From Urechis unicinctus (Eukaryota; Annelida; Polychaeta; Xenopneusta; Urechidae): a stretch of 64,000 bases of DNA. How positions within the stretch are numbered: position 1 is the first letter of the stretch; every line of letters starts with the position of its first letter. Of this stretch, positions 51,511 through 64,000 are shown piece after piece. The stretch spans positions 8,974,883 through 9,038,882 of the forward strand of contig CM067346.1 in the NCBI GenBank assembly GCA_034190875.2, given 5' to 3'. Position numbers and translations under genes: made by a program. A model generated the notes under the pieces. That model was not told the DNA's origin and did not search any database. It was given only the letters and a program-made list of their open reading frames with translations.

Positions 51511-53820
51511 TAATGCTCATTAACAATTCAGCAATTTGCCGTTAACAAAATCTATCGTTATCCTTATATTTACAAGGCATCGAAACAGTGTTTCTGCAGC
51601 TTTGCGCTATAACAACCAATTGATTATTATATATTAGAGAAATATTATCATTATATTTAAGAGCAAAACAAACGCCTCTGCTTGGTGTATTTTTCTTGCC
51701 GTTGATATCCGTTTGCCACTTGTTTTGTCAGGACGCATTTTGTTAAAAAAAGCACAGATGAATATATGATTTCGTTTGTCATAATGCGCCTGATATAGTA
51801 AGTCACTAGGGACTGAGCTACCCTGGCATTTGATATATGTTTCAGCAAATTTAGCCTTATCTACATGCACAGTGGTATAATGATGTACACTGTCAGGCAT
51901 ATGGTTTAGGTTTAATGAGTACATACCGCTATTTTATGGAAGATATTGAGTAACGCAATTTCTCAGTTACGATGTATTAAAACATAGTGAGGGATATTAC
52001 TGCGCAAGAGAGTTGTGAGGTATGCAGTCTGATCCTGTACTTAATGGGAAATGATTTGTCAAAGGCACCCGTTAAACGGAGGACCAAAAATCGGTTCATA
52101 TATATATATATATACGTATGCTAAACAAAGCAATGATGTTACCATATTTAATTACTCCAGTTACTAATGTGTACCCTTAGTTTGGTTTTTCATCCGTCGG
52201 GCGCGCCTATGTAACTATTGATTGGGATATGACATGTGGTTCTCCAAGGATTCCCTGTTGGTTAGTCAACGGTTATCTTCTTTTGCAATTTGTGTTTAGC
52301 CGAAGAGGAACTACTTTGTCACGTCTTCATCAATGTATCACAAATTAATGGCGACATTTTGGAGAGAATCATTGTCTCGGTGTATCACTGTCAGTATGGC
52401 ATCTGGTTTTGCTTTCTGGATTAAGGCATATATTTATTCATTGAATGCGACCACGCATGGTCTGGTTGTTCTACTTCAAGTTGCATTTCATACAACCAAT
52501 CCACCGGCGCTGTTCTATATTGTGTTACAGCTTAATTTTAAAATGCATTCCGGTCATCCCTCAATATATCATCCAAACAACGCATATGGCACAAACGACA
52601 ATACGCAACCACAAATCAGCTATTGCGACAAAATATCTCATCACATCCTCAACAACTGTCTACTTCTTAAGTATTGTCAAATATTCCGTAAAACCCTCTA
52701 TTATTCATTTGGGACTCAAAGGCTACGTCTACCCAAAATAATTGTCCTACGTGTACCCGAATATCTCTGTAATAGCATACGTTGTACATCTGGTGGAACT
52801 ATGAGGCGAGTGATAAAGTTCTACAATATCTTACGGGACGTGTTGTTTAGGACATTACATAGAACAAGATTTTACTAGCATATGAATTAATCAAGGGCAA
52901 ACAGCGGTGTTGTATTATTAACTGTATGATATATCTGTTTCCAGTTGAACATGAAGGTTCCTTTGATCGACATCTACATTAAATCGAATGCCAGACTTAC
53001 TGCTTTGACAATTAACAAATAATCTTGCACATAAGTACCCACTTGCGAGCTCATATAACGAATGCACATTTGCAACGTATTGTATTAAAACAACGACCTG
53101 TTTTATTATGAGCTTAAGTCATAGATGTGTCTTGATTAACAAAGTGTATTGGTACTCTATTAGTAGCAGGTGGGAAATGCCCGGGACGTTGCATGCGGTG
53201 GATGCGGCGCATTTTATGTAGAAGTGATGAAGCATGACAGCTATGATCGATTGTTTGCATGACATTAAGTGCGGATCGCTAAAGGTCGCAATAATTGCTA
53301 TCATAAATAACAATATGCAAAAGCACGCACTCGTATAAGGTTGATTGTAAATATGCTACTATCATATATCTTTAGTTTACGGGATCAAAAGCGTGATATC
53401 CCTGTCAAAGTTTCAAAATGTAGTTAGACTATTGAGGTTGCCGTCTACATCATATTATTTTTACTACTCGGTACACCTTAACGCGATTATTTGTCACGGG
53501 CATGTTTTGTGTTCCAGGCAACAGAAGTCCCGACAATATGTACCAACACTCTGTTCTAAACGAATATGCTACAGTATAAGTATTTTTCACTTGGATTGCC
53601 TTTTGTGTAATAGGGGATATTGTCTATTGCCTATAAGTAATATAAGATCTAATAAAGCCTTTCAGTCTGCGCCTCGGACATTGAAACTGATCACGCTTTC
53701 TATGGCGGAAGTAATGGTTGTGGAACCTCCTTTGAAGGAGACAGTGTTAGCTCATATTGTATTATATAGCGTCAACATTGCATGAAGTTATCCATTGAGC
53801 GCATGCAAATAGTACGTTAT
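51511..53820. other. spacer left of copy B with long unassigned frames
   Basis: Besides the frame at 52333-52878 (listed separately), a 130-codon plus-strand frame (53393-53785) and a minus-strand frame (51634-51924) exist without recognised motifs. I see no RNA gene or mobile element. Confidence 0.35.
52333..52878 (+). other. 181-codon open frame, unidentified
   Basis: The longest non-repeat open frame in the window. It reads YHKLMATFWRESLSRC near the start and GGTMRRVIKFYNILRDVLF near the end, with a high Cys, His and Tyr content. I recognise no domain, signal peptide or splice context, and a second frame (52445-52741) is open over part of the same DNA. In AT-rich DNA a frame this long is uncommon but possible by chance. 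Confidence 0.18.
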
Positions 53821-54653
53821 GACTCGTTGATACCGTAAAACCTCATGTAATATGCGGTCAGATGATATCGTCCTTGGGCCACAGCAGTGACTGACGTCAT
53901 CAAATAGATGTCCCCTATGACCGCTAATCCTATCTTATTGATGTGTATTGTATGTGTAAAGAGTTGGATGTACCAGCCTCAAAACTTGGCCTTTTCGACA
54001 ACAGAATGTCTCTTCTTTTATTAAGAAAAAGAAAACATCCTAGCGTTAATCAGAGACGATTGTCCATGATGCCATGAATATAAGAATGAATCGAGGCGAA
54101 TCGAAAAGCAGTCCTTTAATTAGAATGGAAAATATTTTATCAACATACGGCTCGAAATATGAAATAAGTACAGCAGCTATTGAGTTTTATTCTGACATTT
54201 GCTCGAAGATATTGACTAATGAATCAAATAAATATGGTCAATTGCTTATTTCAAGATCTTCTGCTGGGCAAAATATTTACCGCTAACAAAATCAGTATTG
54301 TATTGTGATTTTTATTTTCCATTTGTGATCAAAACCAATAATTCCAAAGAGCTTGTGGTAGATCATCATCAACCTACTATCAGGTGTTTGGGTGAGTGTG
54401 AGTGTGAGTGTCTGTCTAAGGAAAAGCAAATTCACGTGCGTTGATAATAGCGGCTATATATGCAGTTGATATAAGTAGGGTATGGAAACCATTTCCCTGT
54501 ACGTATTGGGTGCTGCGATGTTGCTGATATAGTGTTCTGTATTCAGGTTGCGGCTTTTTTTGTCTCGATGTTGCGAGCGTTTTGTAATTCATTTTAGGAG
54601 ACGAGCATTGGTTTCGTATTATCTCTTCTGTGATGTGCGGTCTATATGATCTC

Positions 54654-54971
54654 TTAACTGCAGCTGTGCCACCATATGTACATTACCCCACCTCCCATAT
54701 CAACCGTTTGTGCGGTCATATCCTCCACCTCATCCGCCAGATCTGAGAGATATCTGTAAACTGTATCTGTCTGCATTGGTTTCGATTCATATAATGCATG
54801 AATGACGCTCGTTATATCAGTGATTGTAGGAATTAACTGACGTTCTATCTGCAATCGTGCATAACAGCCGATGCAGCTGAGCCGAAATGGTACCAATCTG
54901 GGATTATGGTATTTCCATAATTCACGGTATTTATCCGCCCCCGATATATGCATGGTCATAAAGGGGCGCAA
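54654..54971 (-). other. doubtful open frame, copy B counterpart of 39853-40158
   Basis: Same frame as in copy A with eight amino-acid differences. A stop just upstream of the first ATG in copy A is absent here, so the frame is slightly longer. No family recognised. Confidence 0.15.
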
Positions 54972-55064
54972 AAAGAGTAATGACGTAAAGGATATAGTAA
55001 TTTGAGCACGGTACGAAAGTATTGCTGAAACTGATACATGAATAGCAGCTAAATAAAAAAGATA

Positions 55065-55349
55065 TTGGGCTCAAACTGGCAGCAAAACTACTGCGAAATG
55101 CAAGGCATTACCATAGGAACAACAGATCGGGTCACAAAATGCTTGGAATTATTAAAAGACGGTTATTTTGATAACGCCAGTGGATGTGGTTTCTTAACTT
55201 GGCTCCACTTATCGGTTGTGGGTGTCACTTCAATATTACGGCGTTATATGTGGGTATACAATCATTATAATTTGCCAACGTGTGTCGGTATAACACCTTT
55301 GCTGAAGCGAAAAGAAATCATTATCACTACGCTTATTTATAAACAATAG
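55065..55349 (+). other. doubtful open frame, copy B counterpart of 40237-40533
   Basis: Contains two in-frame insertions relative to copy A (GTTDRVTKC versus GTHKC, and HYN versus HN). The upstream ATG of copy A is followed here by a TAA after three further codons. Confidence 0.2.
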
Positions 55350-56767
55350 ATGTATGACATGAGTGTTAAAGTTACAATTGTCCAAGATCTCAAAGGCAAT
55401 GCTTACATAGTTTTAGATAAGAATATCTAACGGATAATAACTATCGAAATAATCAGTGACTTTTCGCTCCTTTGAGATATCTGAGATTGGTAAATATCGT
55501 GTTGCTAAAGATAATGGCATAATTACTCTTTGCATTAACATGAGCAGAAATTTTCCACAGTCTATACAGAGCATCAATGATGCTCTCAATTATTCATCAA
55601 GTCTAAGCGGTGAATGGTGCTAATAGTTATTTGGTTAGGTTCTGACTGCTCTGGCAAATAAAGATGAATTTGTATGCTTAGGATTCAAAAGTTTCTTAAA
55701 AATGTAACTGCTCTTGGAGTATAAGTGCGTTATCCAGACCGGCTACAAAAATAAATCCACGCTGTACGATTTAGCCCGAGGTATTGCTATATCGCGGTAA
55801 ATTTGGATCCGGTGTCATATTTCCAATTCCTATCTCGCAACAATAAAAACGCCGTTGCTTATAACTTATTGAATAAAAAGCAAAACCATATAGATCCAAC
55901 ATGATCAAATGGCACAGCGCTTTATTCCGTGGCTTGGATTCTCATGTTTCAGACTTATGTATCCAATAACTATTAGAGCCGTTCACTTCTCACGATACTA
56001 TAGATGACTCTTATGTCATTGCAAATGGTTTCATAACCAAGACAATTTGGATGATATTTACACTTGCCTGCGCTGAATTGATTCCAATTGCTGCAGTCGT
56101 ATTTACAGGACCAAAAATACCCGTTGTGTCATATACGGATTCATTTTGTACTATAAGATGAAAGTCGCACATCTTAGACCTACACCCAGATTAAAATGTA
56201 ACCCACTAAATGTACCAATTAGCAATAAATGTATATTCAGAATACTACGAATGTTAGCCATTTTAGGCGCTCACAAGTAGGCAGGTGGTGAGGCCATAAC
56301 CTATTGTATAAACATATCAAAATCTCGCGAAACACTATTTATAATTATCTTCATCAAGCATGCTTTACCAGCCAAGTTTGTTAGCATGACAAATGCACAA
56401 TCCTGTAACTTATACTATAATGTACATCTCCATAAGAAAACATACTCTCTGATCTAATTGATGACTCATTGGTTTATAGTAGGATACGGTTTATCAGATT
56501 ATTATTCGACACTTATTCAGCGAATTTTCTATATCGTGGTGTGATTTATTGTAATGAGTTATGTTAATAATTATAAGCTTAAGCGGACGCATACACTGAG
56601 CAATTTTAGAAATCGGCATATTATGTAATTGCTTAATCAATGTGTAGGACTTAGCCATGTCGGGGATCATCACATAATATTTAATACTCAGTATACTTGG
56701 CATCAAGGTGTTCTCAGGAATTGGATAATGAAATACCGTTTCGACTCGTAGGAGTTGACCATTTCGC

Positions 56768-57226
56768 TCAGGATGGTCTAATTATCAGCAGAGCAAAAAG
56801 TGTTTTACAATACAGGTCATTGATTGAACACTCCATGGATCTCAGTCTCGTTTTCCAAAAGGTGTTTAATAAAAAACCTACGATTTGCCGTCGAACGGGT
56901 TTAATAAAAACCATCAGCATATAAACTAATGTGAAAGCAGCGATGAAGGATTGACGGAGTAGCCAAACCAGCGCCGCGTGATCGTGCCCTGAAGTGCTGT
57001 TGTTTTGGCAAGCAGCGCTCTGACGCAACCAGAACACAAAGGTCAGCGGCTGCTGACCAGTGATCAAATCCACCACATTGTTCAAACGCTTGGGAGACGA
57101 GAGATTCGGAGTGCCACATATTGTGAATATTACCCCACCATGGAAGATTATAACGATAGAATAAGAGATGGTGAACTCTGGCAAACCACACATACATGTG
57201 ATGGTCGCCAACCCTTTCGTTTTCAA
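56768..57226 (-). other. doubtful open frame, copy B counterpart of 41992-42402
   Basis: Same hydrophobic frame as in copy A but with a different C-terminal part, because copy B lacks 16 nt. Membrane-like, unidentified. Confidence 0.15.
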
Positions 57227-58158
57227 CTATATCGCATAAATAATCTGCTAAATCCACATATTATTGTGAATAGATATCAAAGTATGATCCATGTGTTCTC
57301 ATGCAAATGTAGCATACTAATCTAGTCTTCCTATTCTCTAAATAATACTAGCAAATACAAATTATATATATTAGAATTTCCCTGATTATAAAAGGTTAAG
57401 TATTAATCACATCGATATTGCGGATTTGCATTCAGGCGTCATAACGGTTGTTACCGGTCCATGCTGGCAATAGTCAACAGCCAAACTGCATAGAGTGAAG
57501 GAAAATTTGCTGCCGTAGAAGGAGGACTAGTCTTTTACCATGCAGGCGGTTCCTACATTCAAGGTGTCGACAATTAAGTCGATGCCATCTTATGAGCTGT
57601 CAAAGATAAGAAAAGAGGTTTTGTCCGCTTTCAATGTGGATTCCCACCTATCCGTTATATATTGTTGTATTGCATGTTTTTTTTGTATGATCCCTTTAAC
57701 TATGAATGAAGAATTATTCTCTGTCTTTGAGATCAAAACTGACAATAATGGCAGCGGAAATTATACTCCGTAATTCAAGCAGCACTGTCGATATAAATAC
57801 ATGTCATAAGTAATGATTAGAACGGAGAGGGAATAACGGAGCTAGCGTTATGGATATATTCGGAATATCAGGTTGTCTGATACAGGGTGTATAGGAAAAA
57901 TGACACAATATAAAGTAATAGCCAGGATACATTTCATGCGGCTAGTGTGTATATGAAAATATATCATATACTTAGAACTATATCAATTTTGATCGGAAAC
58001 TTAAATGCAAGTCCAGAATAAGACCGCTTAAATTAGAGCTCATGTTTAACGTCTGACATATAAGTGGAAATAATAAGTATGTTGCAATATTCACCGAGTT
58101 AAATGAGGGACAAACAAAACACATGCTCATATCCTGAAGAGACATACTATTCAATAGT

Positions 58159-58795
58159 ATAATAATAATATTAATAATAATACTGTACATTTATATAGCT
58201 ATTTGTTCAGTCGGAAATTCCGTCAGCTTCGACTAAAACGTAGGCTCGGTGGAAACAGTTTATAACTGAGGACCTGCCGCACAAAATGACTGGGTTTCCA
58301 CATTGTTTGAAAACCACGGGGATCGATGAGGGCTGAGGATGCGGATCGTGGACTCCCATATAGCTGTTGGATACAATAAGCCTTGTATGTTGGTGCTGAC
58401 CCGTCATTTAATGCATTATACATAAAACAAGAACTTTGAATGAAACCCTCTGCCTCAGTGGTACATAATGTAGGTAGATTGGTGTTATGTGATCTTATTC
58501 TTTTGCCCTAAGAAATAGCCTTGCTGTCCTGCCCTGGCTCTCTGAAGAGTGGCGATGGTAGAGTCAGGAGCGCATTGTGGTAGTCAAGGCTTGATGTGAC
58601 CAGGGTATCTATGACGTGAGCACGTGTTCTTGTTCATGTGGCATCGAATATTGCTGATATGGTGGATATTGAATACTACCCTGGTTACTGCAGTGACCGG
58701 TGCTGCCATGACCATGTAGCTGTCTAATACTGCTCCTAGGTTCCTCCGGTGCGTTTATATTCTGATAACGATATTGCCCAATTTAGTTTTGGAAA
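58159..58795 (-). mobile_element. non-LTR retrotransposon 3' end (CR1/L2-like LINE relic), copy B
   Basis: The same element and position as in copy A. The minus-strand frame at 58223-58423 reads NALNDGSAPTYKAY and LSYKLFPPSLRFSRS, joined here by a one-base difference that leaves this stretch in one frame. DHITP lies at about 58481-58494 and the (ATT)n tail at 58159-58184. Broken upstream as in copy A. It is orthologous to that relic, not a second insertion. Confidence 0.85.
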
Positions 58796-59429
58796 TGACC
58801 GAAAATAATCGATTTGCCCACAAACTGGTCCCTCTAGGGTCTTTCATGGCTCATCCAGTTTCATCTAAATAACACAGAGTTTCGTTTTCGAATGTTCATG
58901 GTACCACTACCCTTGTCCTATAATGTGTTCAGTTAGTCCACAGGTGTGTAACCGTTCCAGTATTATAAAACATTTATTCCAACCAACAATCGTTTTTTTG
59001 TTTAATGCGTGCAGTTATCAGTTACAGACCCAAAGCTAATGCTAAATCTCTGAGCTATTTACATTTTGAAGCCTGACATCTAGTTAAAGGGATATTTTCT
59101 TTATCAAACGTATCCCAATTTTCTAAATGTGCAACGCATGAGGTATTGAACTGGCGAAATGTCTCTTGGTTTTTGCCTAGCTGGAGGTTACAGAACAAGT
59201 AACTATAAATCACTGAATCAATAGATGAGGGCATAATAAACTCAGTGAATGTTCCTTTTGTTCCTTGGCCTATTTACTTATCAATTGGGAATGAAGCTAA
59301 ATGAAACAGTGGAGTTTTATTAATATTCCCAGTCTATACATCTTACCCAGTCTCTGTATAATGTAATGCAACGTAAAATAAAATGACTAAAGGTTTAAAT
59401 TAAACATATGTGCTGCGCGTTCGGCGTAC

Positions 59430-59747
59430 TTGTATGCCGTCCTGCAAGTCAGAAGCAACTGTCAGCACCAGTTAGCTTTCTGCAGCTATGCATTGAACAT
59501 ATATTATGATTACGAATTAACGCGACAAGATTATAAGTGGCGTTATTTATCAAGTTTGAATGCAATGGATCAAATATCAAACTGCGCTCGGTCGTTGTTG
59601 TACCTGGCCCCAATTATAGGTCGCACAACATTTCTAAGAATGATGTTGTCTGTAAAACATCAGATGAACTGCTTCACACCAGCCACGATGAAGGTATTAC
59701 CCTTGTGCCGGGATGAATTTAATGCACAGCTGGTGATTATAAATTAA
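59430..59747 (+). other. doubtful open frame, copy B counterpart of 44745-45077
   Basis: Same frame and stop as in copy A with few changes. Unidentified. Confidence 0.18.
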
Positions 59748-61921
59748 AATTGGTAATTGGATCATTTGTTTCCACGGGCGGTCTCATTTAGCAGGATCAT
59801 AATTGGGGCAATTTCGTCAATTTGTTAGTGTAGGCGGCTTGTTTTTGTAGTAGCTGTGTCTATTCTCAATGTTGTTCGCACATCTCGAATATCAGGATTG
59901 TCGAAACGAAATACGTCTTATCTTATTGACATACCTTCACTGATCAGCTAAAAGCAAGACTGTCCTTAATAATTTCAGCCGGAGTTTGCAACATGTGGTG
60001 GTACAGTCATATGGCAGACAAAGAGGCAGCTGAGCAAATTGACTATCATGACGAATATTGAGATTAGTGGCATGGAATTATGACACTGATTCGTTAGATA
60101 GAACACGTAGCTTCACCATATTGCAATGATTCGCCACACACCATCATATATTTACGTATTGGAAAATGCACTGTTAGACCTGTCTGCATTATGACGGAAC
60201 AGACTTTAATATTGTAGTCTTGCTAAATTGCCTTCTCGAAATATCAGTGAAGCACTGTTGCTGTAAACTCGGTCCCTACCCAAATACGTTTTGATAATAG
60301 AATCGACATGGTATCATTTCCCACTTAGGCGTTGTAACGTGATTGACAATTATGTGACTTTCATGTATTAGTTGTAAATTTCTGTAACTTAGCGCTTTAC
60401 TCAGGTGATTTCAATGACAGTGTTATTGGCAGGTAGATGTAACCCCCAAATTACAGCTCGGGTCACAGTCTTATGTGCATGCAGCACGTGTTAGTCATGT
60501 AGAATCTTTTTGCTTTTCAGTTTGACGACATCTGTGTTTGCATGGTATACTACCGCAACTAGCCCTTTGAGGTGGTGTCATGTTTTTGAGCAGCGTGTTC
60601 GACAATTACGCAGTCAGTCCTGCCATACATTTAAAGACTTGCTAATTGAGTGACATTTTCAGAGACAGAGAGATTATCCTCCGTTGCAAAATATCTGCAA
60701 GTTTCAATTTCTTGGCATATAAGCTAACTAACAGCTTTTATGTATCCAGTCCACAGGCTCATTGGTCACGCATTAGGAACATAATAAAGCGGTGGATCTG
60801 TGTATCAGCCATCTTGTGATAAATATATCACAAGCAATGCACTGTATTGTCACTGCCTTCACTAGAGAGTCTAATTAACGATACTTACTAGTTTGTAAAA
60901 ATACACATTGTAAACGGGATAGAAATGACTAGTGTTTACAGCATTTCGCCAGGTGGGGCATTAATAACCTACAAGGAAGAGATTCTGATCAGGTTGGCAT
61001 ATATTAAAACTGAAGTATTGTAACATCCGTACCCCCGTCCTCCCCAAACAATCTCCATTATTCATTTTCACCTCCCACGGCACTCGAGTAGACAAAAGCA
61101 TATATGCACACAAGATAATTTCCAGTTTAAGTTTCATACCTTGAGTACAGCTGATAATCGCGGCACGTAGACAGGATAAGTTAAGAAATAACCATTCTAT
61201 TGTGCTTACAATAATGCACATACACCAATATATCATTGTAGTTAGCTGGGCCTAAGTAGGCATAAGATTGATGATATGCATACGCGATTAGTCTTCGACG
61301 TAACAGAGGCGATATTCACTCGTTTTTCCAACCATATATGAATTGCGAAATAAGCACTTTATCAAACATTGTGGTAGCAATCCAATTGCTTGATTTGGTT
61401 GTTAATTTATATTAGCCTAAGGTAATTGCTTGGAATACATTCGTAAAGCGGGGATTGCTAATTTGTATAATTGACTGGCCCTTATTAATAATTCAGCATC
61501 ATATTAAAATCATACTGAATTATATGATGAATACCGTGCAAAATTGAATTATGGTCTTAAATGAGACATGTTCATCTGACAATACGGACGGTTTCTCTTT
61601 CTTGCCATGTCGTACATATTTCAATGTTGACTGATATATTGCAGAGTTGACTTCCTAACATGACCAAGGGCTTAATCATTAGGCTTTAGTGTCATGTTCG
61701 CCGACCAGGATCAACTCCCGACTTTTAATTATTTATATCAGAGAATAATGAATTTAACATGGGCCAAATCGAGTGTTGGAGAATATACACGATGTTTGAA
61801 TTCAGCATTGTGTCCACAGGTTTCTGCAGACACTGCTGTATTTTGGACCCTCTCGAGGATTTGAAAAGATTTGTAAATTCATGAATCGCAGCACCAGAAT
61901 GATATGTCACCATGGCGATAA

Positions 61922-62161
61922 TTGATGAGAGCGACCGAGATACCGGTAGAGCAACAGTCTTGCCTCACACTTGTGCCCTCGGCCGAGCTGATAAATGTAT
62001 CTACAAGACCATACCCTCAACATGGCACATTTGCTTTCAGAGCTAAAAGTCATGAGGGAATTGCAGTAAATTGTCACTCCCTGGAATCAAACCGCAAAAA
62101 GTTTGGTCACGTGGCGAAGCAATTAACTTCCAACCCACCACCTTGTCAGGCACCGACTTAA
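61922..62161 (+). other. doubtful open frame, copy B counterpart of 47377-47616
   Basis: Same length as in copy A, with mostly amino-acid-changing differences. Unidentified. Confidence 0.15.
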
Positions 62162-64000
62162 GTTAGTGAATTGCTTTTTGGAGCAAATGAAACTAGCATT
62201 CTCTTGGGAGCGCTGTTAGGTAACAAATTCACAATCGTAGTTAGTAAAGCTAACCTTAATCGTGGCTTGAGTTTGAACTTACTGTAGCAAGCATTCATAT
62301 GAACTGAAATACGACAAGCTACCAACACAAGCGTTGCCTTTGACTACTTTCACTTTAAATGGCGTTGCTATAGCGAGAATGTTGATTATTAGATTTTACA
62401 GGAATTTCAGATAAGACTAGCTCCCAGCTGTATCTATTTTTTACCTTTGATGCAGCCTCGTTTTGGTGTTGGTTCTATAATATTTTGTAGCCAGGTCAAG
62501 TCACAGTTATGATCTGATGAATGTTTATCGGCAAATCAGCATTTAATGGAGAAGTCAACGAATAAAACATTATTACTTAGAATATCATACGCAAGCTGAA
62601 TGTCGAGTTTGTTAACTAGATAACTATTGAAGGGGTCGTAACATTACATCACAAACCATCGGTTAGTTAAATCATAATTAGTTATTTCAAATGATTTGCC
62701 TTTACGCATCATTACATTTCCATTATCTACTGTTTCAAAAGTACAGTGGAATCAATCAAATTAATTGAACCTGCCCGTTTTTAAAATGCCAGCACTGCTT
62801 TAATTGCTACCAGGTAGTTATTGTATTTAAAAATTGTCATTTCTGATAACCCACACCACCCCCAGTGATTTCGAGAGGACGATTTGCTCTACAATGATAG
62901 TTTCTATTTCTAACAGATACATACTTATCCATGAGTATACGCAATTACCGATTGACGGTCACCTGGCAGCACACTAAGATATACTGATTGATTTTGGGGT
63001 ATAAAACACTAGGTTCATACTTTAATATGTTATATGCTATATTCTCGTAAGCTCAAGAAGCAGCACCTGAATGTGAATGCATATGGCTTTCGCTTTGAAC
63101 GGGTTTCAATTGCGGTCTGAAATTCATGACAGGTGAACGTACTATCGTGAATGCTTTAGCCAACATAACGTTATAATGAATGTTAACAGAACACTGTGTT
63201 TTAATATGCCACGGCCGTTGCTGTTGTAGATTGTTCGCAATCTTTTATGTCCATTGAATATGCAGCTACTTCTGCTTGAAACCGCTTGTGTCAACGTTTC
63301 TGTACTATTGCGTTTAGCTGTAATTGATAACAACACATGAATCATTAATGGCAAGGCAATGCAATCACAAATATATATATAAACACTAACAACTTTTTAA
63401 AGGAAAACAATGCAATCGGCAAGCATTACGCAGGTTAGGCATGATATTACCCATAATGACATTATTGCAGCATCGCCATTTACCATTTGGGAAGAATAAA
63501 TAAACCACATCACAAAAGTGCTAGATTGTTAACCTCCGTTAAAAGCCATAATATATATTGCGTTAGTGAACAATTTAACTGATCTTTTAGAATTGATCGA
63601 GCATAAATGTCAAGGACTTTTGCAACGAATCCTACGACTGAAGAGACATTTTATTGGAGCAATTCATATGCAATAACTACGTTACCATCTGCATACTTTT
63701 ATTTTACCAAGCGCAATATAAATATAATTTGGAAGGCTCTTAACAACATTATTCGACACAATATTATTGTTTAATAAGGATTATTCCAATCCAGTGGGCT
63801 AGCGACTGGAAGACTTGCGATCACAAAGATTTTAGCTCGCAATAAAATCTCCCGTCTGGCGCGTGTCGACTTTTTTTCCGATGAAAGATCGATAATAAGA
63901 TTGGGGCGTGGCTTAACAAAATCTATGTTAATAGGAAACCACCCCATATCAATAACATTCGCGCTAGCTTATGACCATCCCTTATCGATGGCAAAAACAA

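Larger units (their letters stand above)
53821..64000. repeat. large direct duplication, copy B (runs off the window)
   Basis: Collinear with 39022-49447 in the same orientation, starting at GACTCGTTGATACCG. Just left of both starts is a shared ACGTT, the only hint of a junction. The copy lacks two segments of copy A (150 and about 125 bp), has an extra segment of about 28 bp near 60288-60315, and is strongly diverged from A around 61430-61720. It is still matching at the last base, so its end is unknown. Confidence 0.97.

Overview
The window reads as animal (metazoan) nuclear DNA, probably from an invertebrate. It is AT-rich, full of microsatellites and duplications, and poor in long open frames. 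Its one convincing gene is an intron-containing immunoglobulin (Ig) superfamily gene with mostly phase-1 introns, a layout typical of animal Ig genes. I saw no prokaryotic operon structure, rRNA gene, CRISPR array or convincing tRNA. The species cannot be named from sequence alone.

Layout. 0-18 kb is mostly non-coding: long (TA)n, (GAA)n, (TATG)n and (CATA)n tracts, a 2 x 173-bp tandem duplication, and an old diverged duplication of about 2.3 kb (2818-5110 with 14222-16400). From 17.8 to 19.4 kb, three in-phase exon-like segments may belong to an unrecognised extracellular protein. The intron between the first two would contain a perfect (CA)120 tract. From 24.6 to 27.5 kb lies a seven-exon gene whose joined frame gives 452 residues: signal peptide, V-set Ig domain, C2-like Ig domain, a third Ig domain lacking its second core cysteine, then a short membrane-proximal stretch and a hydrophobic C-terminus that could be a GPI-attachment signal. 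At 31.5-33.6 kb lies a decayed tandem copy of the same locus. It has lost exon 1 and exons 5-6, and it carries stop codons and damaged splice sites. A complex TA tract of about 1.5 kb separates gene from pseudogene.

The right third is a large direct duplication. Copy A (39022-49447) and copy B (53821 to the window end) are collinear and nearly identical, spaced about 14.6-14.8 kb apart. Copy B runs off the window, so a real tandem duplication cannot be told from two haplotypes assembled in series. Each copy carries, on the minus strand, the degraded 3' end of a CR1/L2-like non-LTR retrotransposon, with the reverse-transcriptase C-terminal region and an (ATT)n tail. Open frames shared by the two copies show no clear sign of protein-level selection and are listed as doubtful.

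No multi-gene pathway is visible. The main biological theme is tandem duplication and decay of a secreted or surface Ig receptor within a repeat-driven, fast-changing region.
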